Source of the DNA: Myxococcota bacterium
GTDB lineage: Bacteria > Myxococcota_A > Polyangia > Polyangiales > Houyiibacteriaceae
Assembly: GCA_028284955.1 (NCBI GenBank)
Contig: JANQQS010000161.1
Coordinates: 1 to 33,908 of the forward strand
Length of the DNA stretch: 33,908 bases
Reading direction: 5' to 3'
This document shows, in pieces, positions 16,986-24,041 of this stretch (position 1 is its first letter; each line of letters begins with the position of its first letter). Both the position numbers and the translations under genes were made by a program. Under the pieces are notes generated by a model, which was given only the letters and a program-made list of their open reading frames with translations, searched no databases and was not told the origin of the DNA.

Positions 16986-17990
16986 ATGGCGCAGCACGCA
17001 AAAGAATCGAAGACGAGAAAACGTTTTCTTCCCTTCGCTTACGATCGAACTGGGCTCCGATTGAGCATCGAGCGATGCACCCTCGACGACACAGGTGAAG
17101 CCGCGATAGACCCAAATCGGAACATCGTCGACATCGATCATGCGCTGCCCTGGACCCAAGCGCGGGTAACGGTAAGTTGTTCGTTGGGCGACGGTGTACT
17201 GGCCCGTGTCTTCACCGAAGACGAGCGCGCGGCGCCTCCGATGGAAGCGTGGCTCACGCTTTGTTCGCGGGAAACCAATCTCCGAAGGGGCATACGTTTG
17301 GCGCATCCCCGAAACGCAACGACCGTCACGGAAACATTTTCGCTCTTGCGAGACGAACTCTTCGGAACCGTGGAACTCACACCGTTTCTCGTTCGCGCGT
17401 CTGCCAGGCGCGTAGCCTCACCCGGCTACGCAAACGAGGAGGGAGCACGGGTCGCATCGGGTAGCCCGTGGCATCTTCGCGTCGACCGAAAACGCCCTCC
17501 CCCCGGAAAGTTTCTCGACGTCCGATACCGCAACTTCAGCGAAGACGCCGTCCTAGAGTCGCGTTCCGATTGCCTCTACGCGCTGGAGCACGAGTGCCCC
17601 GAACCCATTCTTTGGCTGAACTCCGACCACCCAAAGCTCGCTGCGACGCTCAACGATCGCGGCACTCGAGGGCGCAAAGCCCGAATCCGGGATGTGCTGT
17701 TCGACGCGGTAAGCCACGGAGTTTGGACGCAGCTGTTCATGAAAGCGGCCACCGACTTTGCCGATCACGATGAGCTTGTATACGCCTGGGAGGATTCGGT
17801 ATTTCGCGAACTCCTGCCGGCCATGTATCTCGCTCGCACCCACACGATGCGTCTCGAAAAGCTCCGCGAGCGCCTCGAATACGGCGGGCTCGCAACCATA
17901 CTGTCTGACCTAGACGCTGCGCTCCAGTCACATCTCAAAACCACCTCCCATATGACCGCGTTGGTCGAAGAAATCTTGGAGCGCGGGTAA
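16986..17990 (+). CDS. Unknown middle protein of the GHKL operon
   Basis: A 334-residue protein with no signal peptide or membrane span. I do not recognise a family. The N-terminal half is beta-rich (RLSIERCTLDD, ARVTVSCSLGDGVLARVF). A central region has basic patches (WHLRVDRKRPPPGKFLDVRYRN), and the C-terminal half is helical (DAVSHGVWTQLFMKAATDFA, RLEKLRERLEY). The segment around residue 210 (ECPEPILWLNSDHPKLAATL) might be a conserved core. Position between the GHKL ATPase (18 bp gap) and the next gene (its TAA overlaps the next ATG) says it works with both. A nuclease role is possible, but no PD-(D/E)XK pattern is clear. Confidence 0.7.
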   Translation: MAQHAKESKTRKRFLPFAYDRTGLRLSIERCTLDDTGEAAIDPNRNIVDIDHALPWTQARVTVSCSLGDGVLARVFTEDERAAPPMEAWLTLCSRETNLRRGIRLAHPRNATTVTETFSLLRDELFGTVELTPFLVRASARRVASPGYANEEGARVASGSPWHLRVDRKRPPPGKFLDVRYRNFSEDAVLESRSDCLYALEHECPEPILWLNSDHPKLAATLNDRGTRGRKARIRDVLFDAVSHGVWTQLFMKAATDFADHDELVYAWEDSVFRELLPAMYLARTHTMRLEKLRERLEYGGLATILSDLDAALQSHLKTTSHMTALVEEILERG

Positions 17991-18682
17991 TGCTTCAGAT
18001 TCTCCGCGAGGAGGGAGCCCGGCTTGTCACCCCCGAGCTCGTGGCCGGCGAAGTGCTTCGTTGGCCCGCGGACGCCTACGAAGGGCTCGTCGAAGAACTG
18101 AACCGAGATATCTCGCTCGATAGCTTCGATCGCATCGTCGATTCGATTCTCAACGAGACGCCTCGGTACAGCCCATCGATCGATGCTCTGGCCGCGGCCG
18201 GCATCCACCAAGCGCTGCCGTTGACGCGCCGAGAAGCTCGCGAGCCGGGCATCTGGCGTTTCCTTACCGTGATCTACCGGCCAGATTTCGTGCGCCATCG
18301 ATGGGAAAATCGTTCGTGGAGCACGATGCGTTCTCGCTTTCTTCGCCTCGACATGCGCCCGGACGGGAACGCGATAGCGCGCCTGTGGTGGATTGCCGAA
18401 CTTACCCGCCGAGATACGAACTACGCCCTGACTTCGAAAGTGCTCAAGCGACAAACACTCGCCAATGGTCTGTTCGTGCGTGACCTGGCCCACTTCCCAC
18501 CCGCCATCGCCGCATGCGTCGAAGAATTAGAAGACGCACCAGCCCACGTCATCGAAGCCACGCTCAAAGAGCTCACCCGTATGTTGGGCCTCATCGTGCT
18601 CGAAAGCTGTGACTCGGCGCGGCTTCAAACGCTTGTCCGAAAAGCACGCCGCTCCATATCGAGCAAAGAAAGCTCGAGGTAA
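17990..18682 (+). CDS. Unknown protein resembling DUF6339, third gene of GHKL operon
   Basis: A 230-residue, mainly helical protein. Its ATG shares one base with the preceding TAA (TAATG), so translation is coupled. The core AREPGIWRFLTVIYRPDFVRHRW followed by NAIARLWWIAELTRR resembles, from memory, the DUF6339 family, whose members I recall beside GHKL ATPases and Z1-type helicases in restriction-like islands; I cannot verify this here. Multiple Trp and Arg residues in that core suggest a nucleic-acid or protein contact face. No catalytic motif is evident. It ends 43 bp before the end of a convergent gene, closing the operon. Confidence 0.6.
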   Translation: MLQILREEGARLVTPELVAGEVLRWPADAYEGLVEELNRDISLDSFDRIVDSILNETPRYSPSIDALAAAGIHQALPLTRREAREPGIWRFLTVIYRPDFVRHRWENRSWSTMRSRFLRLDMRPDGNAIARLWWIAELTRRDTNYALTSKVLKRQTLANGLFVRDLAHFPPAIAACVEELEDAPAHVIEATLKELTRMLGLIVLESCDSARLQTLVRKARRSISSKESSR

Positions 18683-18724
18683 ACGATTGTGCTTGGGACG
18701 ATCCAGGCTCTGGACGATTGTGCT
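18683..18724. repeat. 11-bp direct repeats at the operon end
   Basis: ACGATTGTGCT occurs at 18683-18693 and 18714-18724, between the convergent stops of the GHKL operon and the winged-helix gene. It may be a recombination scar or target duplication at a module boundary; chance is also possible. Confidence 0.5.
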
Positions 18725-18725
18725 C

Positions 18726-19430
18726 CTACGAACGACGTAGCCTCCACCGCGCTCCTCGACCTTGACCGCTCACTTCCAAACCGGCGCCAAGCAAATCGTG
18801 CCGGGCCTGGGCGCGCGAGATGCCGTGATCCACCGCGCGGAGATACTCTTGCATCGATACGCTTCCCTGCCGCTCCACCAACGATCGCAGAATGTCCGCG
18901 CGCGTACGGGCGTCGTATCGCCCCACCTGTTGCTTGCGAAACGCGTCCATCGTGGGTCGCTCCGCGCCGATGAAGCCCCACGCGGCATACGCCCGCAAAT
19001 TTCGCCCCCGCCGGCGCTCTGAGCGACGACTGCCCGGGCGATCGAGATCGATAAAAAACCGCTCCGCGGGGAACACCGGGGACCACCCCGACCGCAGGTA
19101 GGCCACCATAGCGCGGAGTTCGGCATCTCGAGACGCTTCATAGGCAAACTCGGATGCCACGAGGAGCGCCTGCGGAAACCGCATCTCCGCCATCGCCGCG
19201 CGCAACTGTCGCGGGTTGATGCGGTGCTCATGTTCTAGCCAAAACTGGAGAAGAATGGAGAGCAAGCGCGCGTCGTAGCGAAGCATGTCGCCAGCCAACG
19301 CGATCAGCTGCTCGAGGCTGCGAACTTTGTACGGCCAGGCTCGCCGGGCGCCGACCGAGGGCGCTCCCTCTCGCCGCAACTCGAAGTATAGGCGCTCGAG
19401 CTCACGTGTGGTTGGCGGGTGAAGCAGCAT
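18726..19430 (-). CDS. Winged-helix-like partner of a nucleotidyltransferase
   Basis: A 234-residue basic protein without signal peptide. The N-terminal two thirds are helices (TTRELERLYFELRREG, LEQLIALAGDMLRYDARLLS). The last 60 residues (RADILRSLVERQGSVSMQEY, then GISRAQARHDLLGAGLE, then GQGRGARWRL) read like a winged helix: recognition helix, then a beta-wing. It follows the nucleotidyltransferase gene by 27 bp on the same strand. A DNA-binding protein paired with a nucleotidyltransferase recalls AbiEi/AbiEii-type systems, in which the winged-helix member is antitoxin and repressor. Gene order here is reversed relative to AbiE, and this assignment is inference. Confidence 0.6.
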   Translation of the reverse strand: MLLHPPTTRELERLYFELRREGAPSVGARRAWPYKVRSLEQLIALAGDMLRYDARLLSILLQFWLEHEHRINPRQLRAAMAEMRFPQALLVASEFAYEASRDAELRAMVAYLRSGWSPVFPAERFFIDLDRPGSRRSERRRGRNLRAYAAWGFIGAERPTMDAFRKQQVGRYDARTRADILRSLVERQGSVSMQEYLRAVDHGISRAQARHDLLGAGLEVSGQGRGARWRLRRS

Positions 19431-19457
19431 GATTCGACAAAGCTCGCTCCTCGAGCT

Positions 19458-19997
19458 TTACAATGACTCCGCATCACGAAGGTCATCAAAAAAGTCTGCC
19501 GCCGCGTCGGCATGCGGAATTCTTCGTTCAAGCAAGTACGCAAGTTGCGCGTCGACGACATCCAAATCGTCGCACAGATGAATGAGCTTGCGTGCATGCA
19601 GAAGATCCTTGTCGCGCCCCGCAAAACACTTCATCACCAGCAAATCCTCCGGCCCCAGCGCGCTCACCGAAAGCCGGGTTCCCGAAAACACTGGTCGCAA
19701 GCGGTCGCCGTAGTCGCGCGGAAGCACATGCGCGAATGTTTCGAAATGCGCATTCAGCCAATCCGGAGCGAGGTTCATGTTCTTAGCGACCCGGCGGGCC
19801 GCGGCATCCAATTCGGAAACCCGCACGCTCCCTCGTTTTGCGAACGCATCCACATCCTGGGTCGCTAGGGGATGATTGTACGCGAGCACCATGGCCGCTC
19901 CGCGTCCCACCACCAGCTCCGCTTCCCGCTCTATCTCGCCATCGAGCCGCCGAAAAGCCTCCCGAGCGAGCGACCGGTCGAGCAGTGTGTAAGCCAT
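19458..19997 (-). CDS. Nucleotidyltransferase-fold protein (DUF6036-like), putative toxin
   Basis: A 179-residue protein. Its nucleotidyltransferase pattern is ELVVGRGAAMVLAYNHPLAT, then QDVDAF with the D-x-D metal pair, and later DLLVMKCFAGRDKDLLHARKLI, the usual DUF6036/AbiEii-like helix (L-x-x-K-x-x-A-x-R-x-K-D). The glycine motif GRGAA departs from the common GG-[ST], so activity is uncertain. The ATG at 19997 has no good Shine-Dalgarno sequence; the region upstream is AT-rich with repeats. Probably the effector of a two-gene toxin-antitoxin-like module with the following winged-helix gene. Confidence 0.65.
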   Translation of the reverse strand: MAYTLLDRSLAREAFRRLDGEIEREAELVVGRGAAMVLAYNHPLATQDVDAFAKRGSVRVSELDAAARRVAKNMNLAPDWLNAHFETFAHVLPRDYGDRLRPVFSGTRLSVSALGPEDLLVMKCFAGRDKDLLHARKLIHLCDDLDVVDAQLAYLLERRIPHADAAADFFDDLRDAESL

Positions 19998-19998
19998 G

Positions 19999-20037
19999 AC
20001 AATAAATAGCTAGTTATTGCTTAGTATACAATAAATA
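19999..20037. promoter_or_regulatory. AT-rich promoter/operator with direct and inverted repeats
   Basis: ACAATAAATA occurs at 19999-20008 and 20028-20037, and CAATAA / TTATTG form an inverted pair between. This AT-rich patch immediately upstream of the nucleotidyltransferase start stands out from the surrounding GC-rich DNA and fits an autoregulated promoter. Confidence 0.45.
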
Positions 20038-20071
20038 AGCTGATGTTGTGAGAAGCGAACGAGCCAGAACT

Positions 20072-20485
20072 CTAGAGAAACACGCGGTAGTCCGTCTTGA
20101 ACACCTTAGCCAATCGCATGGCCATGGATTTTCCGATGGGCCGGCGTCCATGCTCCATCGCGGAAATATCGCCCTGCGTCGCTCCGATTTTCTCGGCTAA
20201 ACGCTGCTGCGTCAGACCTTCGCGCGCACGGAACCCGCGGAGCACGGTTCCTGCTCGTCCATATTTGGCGTGTAGGCCCGCAAAAACCTCCTCCGAGGAC
20301 CTAAACTCGCGCAACCTGGGTTCGTCAGACCTGGGTTCGTTGGACTCCTCTAGCGCGTAGGGACGCAGAAGCTCGATCACCCCCTCGGCGGCTTTTTTGG
20401 GAACAAGAAAACTCTTCGGGTTCCTCCCGCCGATGGTCACCCTCACCCCATGACTAGTACGGTGCTTTTTCATGGGTGCCGACAT
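20072..20485 (-). CDS. XRE-family antitoxin (HigA-like)
   Basis: A 137-residue protein. The ATG at 20485 is chosen because GGAGGT lies 5 bases upstream. The C-terminal 60 residues are a clear Cro/C1 helix-turn-helix: REGLTQQRLAEKIGATQGDI, then SAMEHGRRPIGKSMAMRLAK. The N-terminal part is a linker with a short VTIGGRNPKSFLVPKKAAEG segment. Its start lies inside the 3' end of the toxin gene (32 bp overlap), the toxin-first order of HigBA-like pairs. It should bind the toxin and repress the shared promoter. Confidence 0.8.
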   Translation of the reverse strand: MSAPMKKHRTSHGVRVTIGGRNPKSFLVPKKAAEGVIELLRPYALEESNEPRSDEPRLREFRSSEEVFAGLHAKYGRAGTVLRGFRAREGLTQQRLAEKIGATQGDISAMEHGRRPIGKSMAMRLAKVFKTDYRVFL

Positions 20486-20747
20486 AAAACACCTCCACAA
20501 TGCGCACGGTACGTTTCTGCGCCTCCCAGCAAACGACGTACGTGGGGCGACCTGATCGCACATGACAATGATATTGATTCGGTCGGCCCCGCAGCTTCCC
20601 AAAATTCTTCCAACCCCTTCCATGCAGCGCCGGCCCGAACACCTCTAAATCTGCCGCGAGCGCAGCCACCGCAAGTTGAACCCGCTCCGGCATGTTCCGA
20701 AGCGCTTTGGCTGCAGTCTTGGAAAATTGGATTGTCCATCGTTCCAT
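20454..20747 (-). CDS. RelE/HigB-like toxin
   Basis: A 97-residue basic protein with the RelE/ParE fold pattern: MERWTIQFSKTAAKALRNMP, a helix (VQLAVAALAADLEVFG), then beta strands NFGKLRGRPNQYHCHVRSGR, PTYVVCWEA and RTVRIVEVFYVGTHEKAPY. RelE-family toxins cut ribosome-bound mRNA; HigB members often precede their antitoxin, as here. The ATG at 20747 is preferred over a TTG four codons earlier. The antitoxin gene overlaps its end. Confidence 0.75.
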   Translation of the reverse strand: MERWTIQFSKTAAKALRNMPERVQLAVAALAADLEVFGPALHGRGWKNFGKLRGRPNQYHCHVRSGRPTYVVCWEAQKRTVRIVEVFYVGTHEKAPY

Positions 20748-20751
20748 AAAG

Positions 20752-20776
20752 TATAGCAATGAAGGCTATATAGCAA
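20752..20776. promoter_or_regulatory. Probable toxin-antitoxin operator
   Basis: TATAGCAA is repeated at 20752-20759 and 20769-20776, 17 bp apart, and the second copy lies in the palindrome GCTATATAGC (20765-20774). The site is within 30 bp of the toxin start, as expected for an XRE antitoxin operator overlapping the promoter. Confidence 0.5.
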
Positions 20777-20840
20777 ACCACACCCGACTATTTTACGAAG
20801 GCTCATCAAGCATCCATCGCGCCGATTGAAGCTCCAGCCG

Positions 20841-21161
20841 CTATTCTTGTTCGATCACCCGAATCACCTGGTCCACCGGAACACGACGACGGTACGGGAT
20901 CACGCGTGCGTGCCCCGGCCAATTGAGGTGGTCGGCGCATCGCTGGGCATCGACGCACAGGATCAGTCGGTCGATCTTGGCGGCGCGTATCTGAGCGAGC
21001 TTCTTTCGAAGGTAGTCCCCGGTCCAGAAGCCTACAATTTCGAGCAGCCACGAACCGCGCGCACTCGCCGACCCGACGCGTGGGGCGAGAGCGGGGCGCA
21101 GCTCAAAATCCGGAAAGAATAAACCTCGCCCGCAGGGTACGGGGGTTGGTTCACGAATCAC
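20841..21161 (-). CDS. Bax1/DUF790-like nuclease, C-terminal part after an in-frame TAG
   Basis: A 106-residue frame starting at GTG two codons after the TAG that ends the upstream part, in the same frame. It holds the PD-(D/E)XK core of Bax1-like nucleases: FFPDFEL with the metal Asp, then LLEIVGFWTGDYLRKKLAQI with the Glu and a downstream Lys, then LILCVDAQRC and VIPYRRRV. The first part supplies the preceding helix (DSQVEERFFRDFQ). So one stop codon divides one nuclease domain. It may be expressed by reinitiation at the GTG, by readthrough of TAG, or not at all. No strong Shine-Dalgarno precedes the GTG. Confidence 0.7.
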   Translation of the reverse strand: MIREPTPVPCGRGLFFPDFELRPALAPRVGSASARGSWLLEIVGFWTGDYLRKKLAQIRAAKIDRLILCVDAQRCADHLNWPGHARVIPYRRRVPVDQVIRVIEQE

Positions 21162-21164
21162 AGT

Positions 21165-22190
21165 CTACTCTACGGTGGGCCTCGGGGCTTTGATTCCCTG
21201 AACCGCTTTCTGAAAATCACGAAAAAATCGTTCTTCAACTTGGCTATCAAACCGACGCGGTTCTTTCACAGGGAAGATCGGCGCGCCGGTGGACACGCGG
21301 AAAGAACACTCCTCGCCGTCGATACGGCAGCGCGCGCGAAGCTCAAACTCCCGGCACCACGATAGGCGCGGCACCACGCCGGCAAGGGCTCGCGCGTACA
21401 TCGTGGTGCGCCGAAAAAGAGCCAGCGGGCCCGAAATATGAATCACGAACCCGCCATCGGCCGCCGCGCGAACGACGCCCAGCAACCCCACCAAGTGAAC
21501 ATAGCGCAACACATCCTTCGCGCCCCCATCCACCCGAAGCGTCACGTGGCGCGAGCTGCGAAGGAGCGACTGAATGCTCGCAAGATTGACGCGCACCATC
21601 AGCTCATCGAGCGTCACCGCCGACTTCGGTGCGCAGACGATTCGTTCGCTAGGCAAGTCTGCTAGGAGGCTGTCCGCCAGTTCCTGAGGGCTCACCCCGA
21701 GTGCGTGAGCGGCAATCCGCCGCGCTTCCGCGACCGACCCTCCCCGGCTAGTAAACAGCGTTCGTCTCGCAACGCGCGGCTTGACGGGAGCGCCGACTTT
21801 GGATCCGTAGAGCTGGTCCAAAACGCGTGCGGCGTCCCGAAACGCGTACGCGTTCACGGAAAGGGTCACCTCGAGCAGACGAATCCGTTCACGACGCATA
21901 TGCACCGGAGCGCCCACCGAACTCTCGTACTCATAGAGCAATCGCCGGAGCCACGGCCGATCTCCGTCGCTCAGAAAGCGTGGCGTGAATTCCCGCACTT
22001 CTCGGTCTCCGTCCGTGCCCGATCCTCCAAAAACGTCCAGTTCACCCAAATCGCCCGGCCCACCAGAGTCGCCCGGTTCACCAGAGTCGCCCGGTTCACC
22101 CCAATTGGTTGAGGCACCCCAATTGGTCGGGGCACTCAAATTGCTCCGGGCACCAAATACTCTCGGATTGTTATGCGGCATCCACATCAC
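21165..22190 (-). CDS. Bax1/DUF790-like protein, N-terminal part, partner of XPB helicase
   Basis: A 341-residue part of a Bax1 (Binds Archaeal XPB)-like nuclease. The family region begins near VREFTPRFLSDGDRPWLRRL and runs to FPVKEPRRFDSQVEERFFRD, where the nuclease domain starts; it then meets an in-frame TAG at 21165-21167. The first 60 residues are an unusual array of six-residue repeats (GEPGDS, APTNWG, ASTNWG) encoded by 18-bp DNA repeats. The start is GTG at 22190 or ATG at 22181, overlapping the helicase end by 11-20 bp, so the pair is translationally coupled. Known Bax1 acts with XPB as a helicase-nuclease on bubble or damaged DNA. Confidence 0.75.
   Translation of the reverse strand: MMWMPHNNPRVFGARSNLSAPTNWGASTNWGEPGDSGEPGDSGGPGDLGELDVFGGSGTDGDREVREFTPRFLSDGDRPWLRRLLYEYESSVGAPVHMRRERIRLLEVTLSVNAYAFRDAARVLDQLYGSKVGAPVKPRVARRTLFTSRGGSVAEARRIAAHALGVSPQELADSLLADLPSERIVCAPKSAVTLDELMVRVNLASIQSLLRSSRHVTLRVDGGAKDVLRYVHLVGLLGVVRAAADGGFVIHISGPLALFRRTTMYARALAGVVPRLSWCREFELRARCRIDGEECSFRVSTGAPIFPVKEPRRFDSQVEERFFRDFQKAVQGIKAPRPTVE
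22027..22170. repeat. 18-bp tandem repeat array within the Bax1-like gene
   Basis: About eight consecutive 18-bp units, the best two identical (CCAGAGTCGCCCGGTTCA at 22063 and 22081) and others diverged (CCCCAATTGGTTGAGGCA at 22099, CCCCAATTGGTCGGGGCA at 22117). In frame they encode hexapeptides near the protein's N-terminus with consensus x-x-x-[ND]-x-G. Such arrays expand and contract by slippage. Confidence 0.8.
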
Positions 22191-23604
22191 CCAGCGGTTG
22201 CCGCTTCGACTGACCCGATGCGAGTTGACGATTCTTGCTGCGCCGCTCTTCCATCGTGCCCCGACACACCAATTCGATCACCGTGGCGCGCTTTCCCGCG
22301 CTGGGCCGGAGCACGCGACCTATCCGCTGTACGTGTTCCCGGCGGCCAAGCGTAGCTCCGACAATGATCGCGACATCCGCATCGGGCACGTCGTAGCCTT
22401 CGTTGAGCACCCGAGACGACACGATGCCGCGAAGCTTGCCGGCGCGAAATAGATCGAGTGCCTCGTCGCGTTCGGCCTTTTTGATGTCGCAGGTAATCGG
22501 CCAGAGCAGATGTTCGCGCGCCACCGCATACGCGGAACGATTGTCGGCCGTGAAACACAACACTCGGCTGCCTCGCGTGCCCCGAAGAATGCACCGCAGC
22601 GCCTCGGCCTTGGCGCTCGGATAACTCACGATGTGCTCGGCGCGCCGCAGCGCAAGCAGCGCCTCCTCGCCGCCGGGAATTGTTCTGACGCGGGCCACCA
22701 GCGCAGCCCAAGACAGGCCTCGTTCCCCGCGACTGGCGATATTTCGAGCGTGCCGAAAACGCCGAACCAAACGATCGTATTGCTCCTGCTCCGGCGTACG
22801 AAGATCTACGAAGCTCACCGTATGATCGAAATCAGCGAGAAACCGGCCGCGTAGCTCTTCGATGGCGGTTTCGGAGCAGATCTCGCCCACCAGTTCGTCG
22901 AGTGTCTCTCGATGATCCCCGCATTCAGAAGGCGTCGCAGTGAGGCCCAGGCGAAACGGAGCGATGGCCATGTGCAGCAGCTCGGTACGACTGCCGTGAC
23001 CAAAATGATGCGCTTCATCTACCACCAGCAATGCATATCGATGACCGATGCGGGGCATCGCGCGCAGCGCACTCTCGAACGTCGCAACGGTGACGGCACT
23101 GATACGTCGATGGCCGTCGCCGAGCATACCGAGATCTTTGGCATCGAACATCTCGCTCATCCGTTCGTACCACTGATGCAGCAACACCCGCGTCGGCACC
23201 ACCACCAGGGTAGGCACGCGCAACCGGCTAGCCGCGGCCAAGCCCAGATGCGTTTTGCCCGCCCCCGTCGGAAGCACCACCACACCGCGCCGTCCAGCCC
23301 GCCCCCACGACTCAAGGGCGGCTTCCTGATACGGCCGAAGCTCCACATCTTTGGCGTACACTCGGCGAGTCACATCGCGTAAAGCGACCGGTCGACCTTC
23401 GAGCGCACGCACCAACCCTGCAAAGTGGTAGGCGGGAGCACGATGGGCATCTACCCGTGGATCCCAAACCAAACCTTCCCGCAAATCACGCAACTCTGCG
23501 CAAGGGCGCCCGCCCAGATTCTCCCGTATCCGCCGCGCCGCATCTTCCCGCACCAGCAGCGTACCGCGATCAAAACGCAGCATCCCTTTCGCCCGTTCCA
23601 ACAT
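22171..23604 (-). CDS. XPB/Rad25-like superfamily 2 DNA helicase
   Basis: A 477-residue helicase. Motifs in order: Q-like ELRPYQEAAL, Walker A LPTGAGKT (111-118), VVPTRVLLHQW, DEAH box VVDEAHH (DEAH at 196-199), LGLTATPS, the C-terminal RecA lobe (SRVLCFTADNRSAYA, GIVSSRVLNEGYDVPDADVA) and motif VI QRIGRVLRPSAGK. The 90 residues before the helicase core fit the XPB damage-recognition-like domain. The start could be the ATG at 23604 or the one seven codons in (MLRFDRGTLL), which looks more like family starts. It overlaps the Bax1-like gene. Bacterial XPB is scattered, often with Bax1, and is tied to DNA repair or defence; which applies here is unknown. Confidence 0.88.
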   Translation of the reverse strand: MLERAKGMLRFDRGTLLVREDAARRIRENLGGRPCAELRDLREGLVWDPRVDAHRAPAYHFAGLVRALEGRPVALRDVTRRVYAKDVELRPYQEAALESWGRAGRRGVVVLPTGAGKTHLGLAAASRLRVPTLVVVPTRVLLHQWYERMSEMFDAKDLGMLGDGHRRISAVTVATFESALRAMPRIGHRYALLVVDEAHHFGHGSRTELLHMAIAPFRLGLTATPSECGDHRETLDELVGEICSETAIEELRGRFLADFDHTVSFVDLRTPEQEQYDRLVRRFRHARNIASRGERGLSWAALVARVRTIPGGEEALLALRRAEHIVSYPSAKAEALRCILRGTRGSRVLCFTADNRSAYAVAREHLLWPITCDIKKAERDEALDLFRAGKLRGIVSSRVLNEGYDVPDADVAIIVGATLGRREHVQRIGRVLRPSAGKRATVIELVCRGTMEERRSKNRQLASGQSKRQPLGDVDAA

Positions 23605-23812
23605 TCAAAACCAAAACAACGCAAGAACCTGGCCAGCAAACAAACCCTGAAAACGCGCCACTTTGTTCTGTGTACGCAAACGAAACTGGCGAAACGTCGC
23701 CGCGCACGCCGGCGATCGCCACATGTGTACCGATGACACGTCGCACAACATTCGTTAGCTTCGATTCTTCGCCAGCCGCTCCTACGGCGACCTCGATGAT
23801 GATGACGACGAA

Positions 23813-23968
23813 GTGCTCGAGACGCTCGCTACCTTCGTCAGCATGGAAGCTCGGAACGAAGACCCGTGGGCGCCGAAAAAACAAATGACGAAAGCAGAAC
23901 GGAACAAAAAGAAAAAACAACGGCAGCAAGCAAAGCGGCAGCGAAACAAATCAAGAAACCGCCGATAG
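23813..23968 (+). CDS. Small Lys/Arg-rich protein with acidic leader
   Basis: A frame too short to stand out by length, in the 437-bp gap between the helicase and the Rpn-like gene. Coding character is suggested by a sharply structured product: an acidic run (D-L-D-D-D-D-D-E-V-L-E-T-L) that begins upstream of the annotated GTG, then MEARNEDPWAPKKQMTKAE, then a basic tail rich in Lys, Arg and Gln ending R-N-R-R. The frame is open back to a TAG at 23756. Possible starts are GTG 23813 and ATG 23843, neither with a Shine-Dalgarno sequence, so the gene may be 5'-truncated. An acidic-to-basic tail might bind nucleic acid. I do not recognise a family. Confidence 0.35.
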   Translation: MLETLATFVSMEARNEDPWAPKKQMTKAERNKKKKQRQQAKRQRNKSRNRR

Positions 23969-24041
23969 ACGACGTATCGACGAATCACTTTGAACGCAAC
24001 TCCGCAGCGCGCACGCCGATAAGACCGACCGAGGCTGCCGC

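Noticed and set aside
22027-22170. Possible CRISPR array
   Set aside because: Units are contiguous 18-bp repeats without spacers and lie in a coding frame.
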